DNA of 12,824 nt, taken from NCBI GenBank assembly GCA_027604005.1, contig JADGJT010000534.1, positions 1 through 12,824 of the forward strand, given 5' to 3'. Every line of letters starts with the position of its first letter. The stretch's first letter is position 1. The translations under genes were made by a program, and so were the position numbers. The notes beneath the pieces were generated by a model. That model was not told the DNA's origin. It saw only the letters and a list, made by a program, of their open reading frames with translations, and searched no databases. Positions 7,173-12,824 of the stretch are shown piece by piece. Source of the stretch: Dinochytrium kinnereticum. Taxonomy: Eukaryota > Chytridiomycota > Chytridiomycetes > Chytridiales > Chytridiaceae.

Positions 7173-9383
7173 TTAAACCTTTTGTTTCTTTGAGGCCTTG
7201 TCGGAAGAAGTTCCATTGGCGTGCTTCTCGCCAGCAGCGTCGTTGACGTAAGCAGCGTTGTGGGCAGCCTGAGCACGACCAGAAGGGTCTTCGGGGCAAC
7301 CTATCATACATCCCACGACGCATAAGCACAAAAGACAGAAAAAAGAAGAACAAATGGAATATTGCAAATTGCGAATTAAATTGAGAAACACTCACCCCAA
7401 TCCTTCCTAGGAATCCAACGCACAACACTCTCAAGACAAGCTCTTTGCGGGTAATGCCTCTCAAAAATCCTCCTGTACCAAAACGCCTCCTTAGTCGTTG
7501 GAGTATCATGCGGGAAAAACATCTTGGCCCTCGCAAAATCATCATCCGAGATAGAGCTCTCCGCGTGAGCCTTAAGACTATCAATCCACGAGTACCCAAC
7601 ACCGTCCGAAAACTGTTCCTTCTGTCTCCAAAGAATATCATCAGGGAGGTACGGGTCTTCCTTGGTATCAAATGCGCGACGGAGAACATATTTCTCAATG
7701 CGGTGGTTGTAGGGAGCTCGTCTTGAGAGCTTGTGGTTACCAGGAACCTGAAGCATGGCGGTGTCCAAAAACGCTTTATCCAAGAATGGAACGCGGGCTT
7801 CAAGTCCCCAGGCCATGGTTGACTTGTTGGCACGAAGGTTATCCGAGGTGTGGAGGTTCTGAATTCGCGTAATACACTCATGGTGAAGCGATTGGGCGGT
7901 GGGTGCGGAATGGAAGTAAAGATACCCTCCAAAGATCTCGTCACTTCCTTCACCGCTAAGAACCATCTTGACACCCATTGCCTTGATCTTTCTTGACAGC
8001 AGCCACATGGGAGTGGAAGCACGGACAGTTGTCACATCGTAGGTTTCCAAATGCCAGATCACGTCAGAGATAGCGTCGATGCCTTCTTGAACTGTAAAAG
8101 TATACGCGTGGTGGACAGTCTTAAGGAACTGTGCGGCGCGTTGGGCGGCTTTGAGGTCGGGTGAGCCGGGGAGACCGATTGAAAAGGAGTGGAGCCTGGG
8201 CCATGCAGCGGCGGAAGAGATGGCGGCTGAGGCAATTTGTTGTAAGTATGATGGGTAAGATAAACTGCGACCACGATCGCGATGTTGCCATGCATTCCAA
8301 AAAAATTAAACCTACATCGAATGTCATCATCCTCCTCAGCAGACCCCTCCATCTCCTTCCTCCTCATCCTCATAGCAATTGACGCAATCAAACTCGAATC
8401 CAACCCACCGCTAAGCAAAACCCCATAAGGTACCTCACTCATCAACCTCTTCTTAACAGACTTCTCCAGAGCAGTCCTCAGCGCAGTATACATAGCCTCA
8501 TCCTCCTCTGGCGTGTTTATCTTCTCCTCATCCGCAATGGCAGGCACATCTTGTCCAAGATGATCATACCACTTTGGCTTGTAATAAGGAACAGTTTGAC
8601 GAGTGGAAGACAGGTAGTAATGACCTGGAGGGAACGCTATGATGCGGTCACAGTCTTCGTTGAGGGATTTCATCTCAGAGGCGAACCAGATGGAGTTGTC
8701 GGAGGAGCGCCAGCCTTGGTAGAGGGTGGTGATGCCGACGTGGTCTCGGGCGGCGAGGAAGAGATCCTTTCGTGAATCGTAAAGGACGAAGGAGTACATG
8801 CCGTCAAGGTGGTTAACGAGCTCAGGACCCATTTCTTCATACTAATAAGAAGACGAAACCGTAGGATGTGAGCAATCAATAGAGAGAGATGGTTTTGTAA
8901 GAAGATAGGAATCATACCAGATGAAGAATGACCTCACAGTCCGAGTGAGTCTTGAACTTGGCCGGCTTCTTCAATTGCTTCCTCAGAGAAACATGGTTGT
9001 AAATTTCTCCATTGACGGTTAAGAAGACGGTCTCATCCTCGTTGGTTAAAGGCTGGGCTCCACTGTCTATCAAAACACTCCCAGTAAGCATGCAATCTTG
9101 CATCGAGCATCACGGATACTCACCAACACCAACGATCGCCAAACGCTCATGGCAGAGAATGCTGTTCCCGGTGACCTTGACTCCGCTCCAATCGGGTCCA
9201 CGATGCCTGATTCTGCAGGTGAAAGTTATCGAAGCATGTCAGAAGTGATACTTCCTGAGAATCGCGCGAGGCAGCGAAGGAGATGTGAAACCACCAGGCT
9301 TACTTCTTGGACAGCGCAACGGCGCGCTCTCTGAAAGCCTCCCCGCCCTTCTGGAGGCCAAACACAGCGAATATTCCACACAT
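7173..9383 (-). CDS. ASN1: Asparagine synthetase (glutamine-hydrolysing)
   Basis: Minus-strand exons in transcript order: 9383-9304, 9212-9124, 9066-8918, 8841-8316, 8226-7396 and 7300-7173, giving 600 residues. All junctions are in frame with GT...AG ends; introns are 57-95 nt. It makes asparagine from aspartate, glutamine and ATP in the cytosol. The N-terminal class II glutamine amidotransferase domain starts with the nucleophile Cys2 (MCGIFAVFG) and has RHRGPDWSG (29-37), [16 protein letters not shown] and NGEIYNH. The C-terminal synthetase domain has the ATP-pyrophosphatase loop SGGLDSS (250-256), [32 protein letters not shown] (372-382) and [10 protein letters not shown]. The C-terminus ([10 protein letters not shown], then a KKQKV end) resembles other fungal enzymes. 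The junction after residue 281 (DDDIR) is the least certain: GTAGGT at 8315 to an acceptor ending at 8227 is preferred, but another in-frame pair exists. The symbol follows yeast naming; ASN1 and ASN2 cannot be told apart here. Confidence 0.95.
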
Positions 9384-10212
9384 TGATGATAGCTTGGGGT
9401 GCAATGGGTGCTGGGTGGATGAAGGGGTGAGTGCGGTGCGTGTGGTGGGCTGGTTGGTTGGTTGGAGGTGAAGCCAAGTGGTTTGGTTTGAGGTGAGTCT
9501 GATACGTGTGACAATTCCCCAGATGCAGCACTGATTAGATTTTGGACTCAAATTCTCCGAAGAAATAGTAAAATGAAAATGATTCACCTGCATTCCTTCT
9601 TTTTTTTGTTCCTGTTTCTGTCCTCACTGAAACTGCAATCCATCCAACCACCCACCCACCCTTGGAGACAACGCACCAGCTGGCGATCCTTCTCCTGCTG
9701 CTGCATGCACCCAAGGCTGGCTATTGATGCAAACGCATCAGTGATGCATCAGGTAGTTAGCGCTTTAGGAGAGGAGACTGCAGTCGTTTTTTGTTTTTTT
9801 GTACCCACCTCAAAGACCTTGGCTTTCCTTTTCCATGGACAAGCCGAGGGGGACATGGATCGGGAAGAACAGAGAAACACTTCAACTGGTTGCCCCTCCT
9901 GCTGCTTTTCTTCTTTCTCTGAAGAAAAGTTTCGGAAGCAACCCGACATGCTTTTCATTGTCACCAAGTCATTCAATATCAATCACTGTATCAAGCATAA
10001 ACAGGCCATAGGCGATAAATAAATACAGATCTTTATATGTAAAAAAGTGATGAGATTTGCTTGCGGTCGTAGCCTTTTGGCGCAAGATAGCCTTGGTCCA
10101 GCATGGTGAACGTAGTATCAAGAAATCCAGTTCTGAGGATGTTGTGCTCAGAGAAAAAGGATGTATGAAGGTCTTTAACGAGTGAGCGTATTCGTAACGA
10201 TAAGATAAATTC
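9384..10212 (-). promoter_or_regulatory. Asparagine synthetase promoter/leader and RPB10 3' flank
   Basis: An 829-base gap between two minus-strand genes. The 130 or so bases before the ASN start are, on the minus strand, rich in C and A, with three CCAA repeats (9451-9464), as in an unstructured leader. Simple repeats of ACCC lie near 9648-9661 on the plus strand. A cluster of TGATGC half-sites is at 9725-9751 and two near matches to the Gcn4/Cpc1 site at 9494-9500 and 9544-9550. I found no canonical poly(A) hexamer for RPB10 on the minus strand. Open frames in this gap start at non-ATG codons or look like simple-sequence translations and are not called. Confidence 0.45.
9725..9751. promoter_or_regulatory. 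Cluster of TGATGC/GCATCA half-sites upstream of asparagine synthetase
   Basis: Within 27 bases there are four half-sites: TGATGC at 9725-9730, its inverted partner GCATCA at 9735-9740 across a 4-base AAAC loop, and a perfect 10-base palindrome TGATGCATCA at 9742-9751. The first half-site continues as TGATGCAAA, which fits the C/EBP-ATF response element consensus TGATGNAAN known from animal amino-acid-response promoters, including that of asparagine synthetase. It lies about 340-370 bases upstream of the ASN start codon. Dyad symmetry suits a dimeric bZIP or similar factor. Which factor binds, if any, is inference. Confidence 0.4.
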
Positions 10213-10580
10213 TCAACGTCCCTTGGCACCAAAGCTAATAGTTCACGTCAATATTGCACCACAAACAGTCAAGCAAAAGCCCTTCAAATACTAACTGCAG
10301 CAGCTTCTCAATCAAGTCGACGTGAGTGAGCACCATCCTCCTGCAGCAGTACCGCTTCAAGCCAAGCTGGTCCATCGCCTGTCCCTCTGTGTACTCATTC
10401 TGAAGAAGGCTGATGTACTGCTCCCACTTATTCCCAATGACCTTCCCGCATCTGAATATACAAATGCAAGTTTAGATTTCAACCAACCGAGGGAATAGAG
10501 TGGAATGGGGATAGGCTGGATAGAGTGGAGTGGGGATGAGTTGGAGCTACTGACGAGAAGCAACGGACAGGAATGATCAT
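10213..10580 (-). CDS. RPB10: RNA polymerases I, II and III subunit RPABC5 (RPB10)
   Basis: Minus-strand exons: 10580-10555 (26 nt), 10451-10296 (156 nt) and 10234-10213 (22 nt), giving 67 residues, the length I recall for the human protein. Introns are 103 nt (GTCAGT...TTCAG) and 61 nt (GTTAGT...TTAG). The protein starts [12 protein letters not shown] with the zinc ligands Cys7 and Cys10, and has the second pair Cys44-Cys45 in [11 protein letters not shown], followed by HVDLIEKLL. This CX2C...CC zinc-binding fold is shared by all three nuclear polymerases and helps assemble the RPB3/RPB11-type platform. Exons 1 and 2 are secure. The third exon (ending HFGAKGR) is inferred from frame and length; without it the frame would read on to a longer unrelated C-terminus ending at a TAG near 10236. 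Transcription diverges from the CEP70-like gene. Confidence 0.88.
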
Positions 10581-11087
10581 TGTTTGATGATGGTTGGGAC
10601 TTTGAAATTTACTTTTTTTTTCTGAGGTAGCTGACAAGTTCACTTCAGCTCAACACTCCAAACTGATTGTTGCGTCTAAAGAGTCAAAAGGTTCATTGAG
10701 CATGGAATATCCTTCACTTTTGCCATTCAAACATTTGACTTAAATTTAAGCCTGTTATTACCTGAAACTCTTCAAGTGCATTGTTTATACAAGTATCCCC
10801 ATATTCATCCAGCAAAACTATAGCAACGCATGAAGCCAGACAGGAAAAAAAAACAATCAAAGTCATCATGATTCTCATCTCTTTTGGCAACATGAATTTG
10901 GCTTAGGCCGATTCAATCATTGAAAGGATATCTCGCCGATCCTCTCCATTACCGAACCAGAAATGACCACCATATGCATACGCCAGGAGAGATGAAAAGC
11001 TCAATTAGAAGAGGGAGAACTGGAGACGGGGAGACATTGAGGAGTAATTTCTGATGGTGCCGTTGAACCATTAGACATCCTTCAGTC
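10581..11087. promoter_or_regulatory. Divergent promoter region between RPB10 and the CEP70-like gene
   Basis: A 507-base gap between divergently transcribed genes, so both promoters should lie here. It is A/T-rich, with a perfect 12-base palindrome CTTAAATTTAAG at 10739-10750 near the middle. I see no coding region, tRNA or clear X-box motif. Confidence 0.5.
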
Positions 11088-12824
11088 ATGGCGTCATTTC
11101 ACAGCATGCCAATACAACTCATCAGATGTGTTGGGGATGGAAATTGTCAAAGTCCGAACATTAAAATGACTGAGGACAGGACTGACGAGAACCTCTCGAG
11201 CTACGTACGCTACCTGCTTGACGGCTCCGGAGCAGAGCACCATGTTGACTTCAGCCAACTCAGAAGAGATCTGGACTCAAATGCATCATCTTCTCTATCG
11301 TTCAAGTCCCCAGTTGCCCATTCAACCCCAGCCAATTTGTCAAAGTTTGGTAAGAGGTCAAAAAATATACTGTCCCCCGATGAGTACCAAGATTCTCGCG
11401 ATGAGCAGAGCGTAGGATTTGTTGAAGGATTTAGTTATCTTACTTTTTATTTTAGAGGTTTAATACTTTTGATGATGCGGAGATCCAAAGGAAGCGGAAT
11501 GTTGAACAAGCTCCTCAGCGGTTTACAAGAGCAGAAGCAGCGGAGAGTAGTCAACGAGATCTCGTATTATGAAAAACGTTTATATCTCTTCTAATTGTTA
11601 TTAAAGGGGAAGACTATTTTGACAAAAGCCACCAAAAGATTATTGTCTCTTGGTTTCGATGCACTCCACCCTTGTCTTCTCGGTGAATCAAGTTCTTCGC
11701 CTCTTACGTATGAGCAGGCTTTCATGATGGCATCGGCCTTAAACAATATTATGGATGTGGTTGAGGAACAAGAGGTCAAGGTACCCCTTATCTCTCACAA
11801 ACAAATCTAATGGCAGATTGCTAGTCTTACACGAGGCCCACAGAAAGTCGAAGAGCATGCAAAATCAAATTCGCGGTCGACAGCGAGAAACGAGTCTCGA
11901 GATGGAGAGGTGAATACTGAAATACAAGACATTTTCTAAAACTTTAGACGCTAAACAGCCAGGATTCTGTAGCACTTCAGGGTGCTGTGTTAGAGCTTTC
12001 CCGGACAAAAGAGTCTTTGCGAGATAAGGAAATGGAGTGCCGAGTGTTGAGCGCAAAACTCATAGAGAAGGAACAGAAATTATCTCAGTACATTGCAGAG
12101 CAGAATGCGGTGAGCTGAGCCGTTCTAGAGACAGTTCACTGACACAAAAAACGTAGAAGAGCGTATCTTCCAGTCGTAAGGAGATGGATCACCGCTCGAA
12201 TATGGCGCAAGAGGGCGAATACAAACAAATTGTGAATGTATAGCTCTCATGCTAAACGCATCGAACTAACGTTAGCCATATTTTTTTAGTCAATCTGTGA
12301 CCGTTTCGAGGTTTCCGATACACAATCCCTTTTCGCCACGTTCGACTCGATAGAAATTGTCCTCAGAGCGCTACCGCCTTTAGAAAGCTTTGTTCTCAAA
12401 GTTGATGAATGTGTTTCAACATATTCGAAGGATGGGATTCATATTCGTCCGTTGGACGCAACTTTGAATATCCTGGAGCGATGGGGACGTAACTCAGAGT
12501 TCTATGCGTCGCTGAGAGACTTTAAGAGCGTTATGGCGAGAGAGCTCAAATGTGATACGATGGATGCTACGGAGTACTTTGTAAAGCAGATTCGGATGAT
12601 GGAGCGAGTTTCAACTGCACAGGTAGTCGTTCTGTCCCAAATATAATCAATCTTTTCAATTGACTAACCCAAATATCCCTGACAGGATCTTCATCGAGAG
12701 GAGCGGGCGATAGTCGATCACTTCATGAAACTCTTCGAAATCACTGATATTGCAGACATCATACCCTTCATCAACGACGTGTTTGTATCCTGGGCCGAGA
12801 CCAACGCAGGTTTGGAGAAAAATA
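11088..12824 (+). CDS. CEP70: CEP70-like centrosomal/basal body protein (3' end outside window)
   Basis: Exons: 11088-11411, 11456-11563, 11607-11780, 11817-11909, 11948-12109, 12157-12237, 12290-12622 and 12686 to the window end, giving 471 visible residues. The features match the order in animal CEP70. LTKATKRLLSLGFDALHPC (about 148-167) parallels the N-terminal LLMMHG segment. A coiled-coil region follows (LSRTKESLRDKEMECRVLSAK, about 200-310). A C-terminal helical region has ILERWGRNSEFYASLRDFKS and, best of all, REERAIVDHFMKLFEITDIADIIPFINDVF, which lines up with the human AIVSHFQKLF...NEVY segment. CEP70 localises to centrosomes and basal bodies and binds gamma-tubulin; in a zoosporic fungus it would act at the flagellar basal body. 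All seven introns are in phase 0 and 36-63 nt long. The start could instead be ATG 11166 (MTEDRTDE), 26 residues later. The terminal TPR-like part of the family lies beyond the window. Confidence 0.78.
11781..11816 (+). other. 36-nt intron in the CEP70-like gene
   Basis: Between ...EEQEVK and IASLTRG the reading frame is interrupted by 36 bases with GT at 11781 and AG at 11815-11816. The length is a multiple of three, but TAA at 11808-11810 is in frame, so it must be spliced to give the downstream coiled coil. A CTAAT branch-like motif (11807-11811) overlaps the stop. An alternative donor GTCAAG at 11775 would give a 42-nt intron, also in frame, removing VK. Confidence 0.6.

Noticed and set aside
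7090..8022. Open frame of 310 codons on the minus strand
   Set aside because: It overlaps asparagine synthetase exons in another frame, shows no family motifs, and runs through the last intron and the 3'UTR.
8284..8298. GTTGCCATGC, resembling half of an RFX X-box
   Set aside because: It lies inside an asparagine synthetase intron, matches only the left half-site, and is not near a ciliary gene promoter.
9573..10022. Plus-strand frame of 149 codons upstream of asparagine synthetase
   Set aside because: The composition looks like translated simple sequence (Phe/Leu, then Pro/His runs), it has no family resemblance, and the region is better explained as promoter and 3' flank.
11350..11355. Strong-looking GTAAGA donor inside CEP70 exon 1
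   Set aside because: Its phase does not match the acceptor at 11455, and reading through gives a continuous charged segment that joins well to exon 2.
1..12824. Mobile element, CRISPR array, tRNA or rRNA
   Set aside because: No transposase-like frame, terminal repeats, regularly spaced repeats, cloverleaf or rRNA-like conserved stretches were seen on either strand.

Overview
This is a eukaryotic nuclear window. It has compact genes split by 36-107 nt introns with GT...AG ends, CTAAC-type branch sites and AATAAA-like poly(A) signals. Gene content (EBP2, an F-box protein, asparagine synthetase, RPB10) together with a homologue of the dynein-arm assembly factor LRRC56/ODA8 and a CEP70-like centrosome/basal-body protein points to a zoosporic fungus that builds a motile cilium, most likely a chytrid. 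All of this comes from reading the sequence; no database search was run.

Layout from left to right. (1) 1-540: 3' end of EBP2 (ribosome biogenesis), plus strand, preceded by the end of an intron. (2) 541-1338: EBP2 3'UTR and the leader of an F-box gene, with two upstream ORFs chained to the main start by ATGA overlaps. (3) 1339-2640: F-box protein with a leucine-rich C-terminal part, plus strand. (4) 2872-3039: decayed partial copy of the 5' end of that F-box gene. (5) 3273-5664: LRRC56/ODA8-like gene, nine exons, plus strand. (6) 6006-6806: two-exon gene for a multi-pass membrane protein of unrecognised function, plus strand. (7) 7173-9383: asparagine synthetase (glutamine-hydrolysing), six exons, minus strand, convergent with the membrane protein gene. 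(8) 10213-10580: RPB10, the smallest zinc-binding core subunit of RNA polymerases I, II and III, three exons of which two are under 30 nt, minus strand. (9) 11088-12824: CEP70-like gene, plus strand, eight visible exons, divergent from RPB10 and cut off by the window end.

The genes mix housekeeping (ribosome assembly, transcription, asparagine synthesis) with flagellar/centriolar functions, and nothing suggests an operon. No mobile element, CRISPR array, rRNA or tRNA was recognised. The points most worth a second look are the uORF relay at the F-box gene, the uniformly phase-0 very short introns with weak donors in the CEP70 gene, and a dense cluster of TGATGC half-sites upstream of asparagine synthetase that includes an exact match to the metazoan amino-acid-response consensus.
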